Source: Prorocentrum cordatum
Lineage: Eukaryota; Sar; Dinophyceae; Prorocentrales; Prorocentraceae
Direction of reading: 5' to 3'
DNA length: 27,500 bases
Assembly (NCBI GenBank): GCA_963575745.1
Contig: CAUYUJ010015271.1
Location: 890,931-918,430, forward strand
The translations under genes and the position numbers were made by a program. Under the pieces are notes generated by a model. The model saw only the letters and a list, made by a program, of their open reading frames with translations. It searched no databases and was not told where the DNA came from. Of this stretch, positions 27,061 to 27,500 are shown one piece after another (the stretch's first letter is position 1; the number at the start of each line of letters is the position of its first letter).

Positions 27061-27196
27061 GAGACGGGGGGCGTCTTTCTCCTACTCCTCGCCGGATTTG
27101 CGTCTGATCTCTGCTGGCCATTCCCCGACGCCCTCTCGAGGGGGCTTTCCCGGGCCCCGGGTGGAGGGTTTCTCCAAAGGGCTTAGGCGACCCATC

Positions 27197-27494
<298 letters not shown>

Positions 27495-27500
27495 GAAATT

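Overview
The window looks like nuclear DNA of a dinoflagellate. This is inferred from content, not from a database match. Coding stretches are GC-rich with G/C third positions. They sit among very long trinucleotide microsatellites, minisatellites with higher-order periods, decayed retroelements of types I associate with dinoflagellate genomes, and short inverted-repeat elements of intron size. There are no operons, no CRISPR array, no rRNA or tRNA that I can recognise, and no spliced-leader relic that I trust. Genus cannot be set from sequence alone.

Layout. 1-440: purine-rich low-complexity repeats. 491-4385: a composite satellite in which a roughly 1.96 kb block (start module, repeat array, G/A-rich tract, end module) is present twice in tandem. 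The arrays share one core but run at periods of 89, about 99 and 77 bp. 4386-5425: no gene. 5426-7684, plus strand: decayed retroelement with a gag-like ORF1 and the start of a reverse transcriptase, cut off by a (CTC)n tract. 7685-11007: microsatellites, a dispersed repeat, a palindromic repeat cluster and a short candidate gene fragment.

11122-13605 holds the one convincing cellular gene. It encodes a P-loop GTPase-like protein with a coiled coil and an IQ motif in front of the G domain and an Hsp20/CS-like segment behind it. Its last intron has long terminal inverted repeats and flanking direct repeats, as expected of an introner-type element. A second inverted-repeat element lies where an upstream intron would fit, and a third lies just after the stop codon.

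15177-19838, minus strand: a nearly full-length but broken non-LTR retrotransposon ORF2 (APE-type endonuclease, linker, reverse transcriptase with YADD, thumb, C-terminal Cys/His region), spread over all three frames with an in-frame TAG. 19840-23085: mixed repeats and weak exon candidates. 23085-25260: a CTTGGGCC-type minisatellite with a roughly 398 bp higher-order period, split by a long GAT/GGTGAT tract. 25260-27190: mostly without recognisable genes, with one possible exon near 26885. The window ends in about 79 units of CTA.

The genes do not form a pathway. The interest lies in the GTPase architecture, the inverted-repeat elements around it, and the composite satellite. All family calls are from motif reading only.
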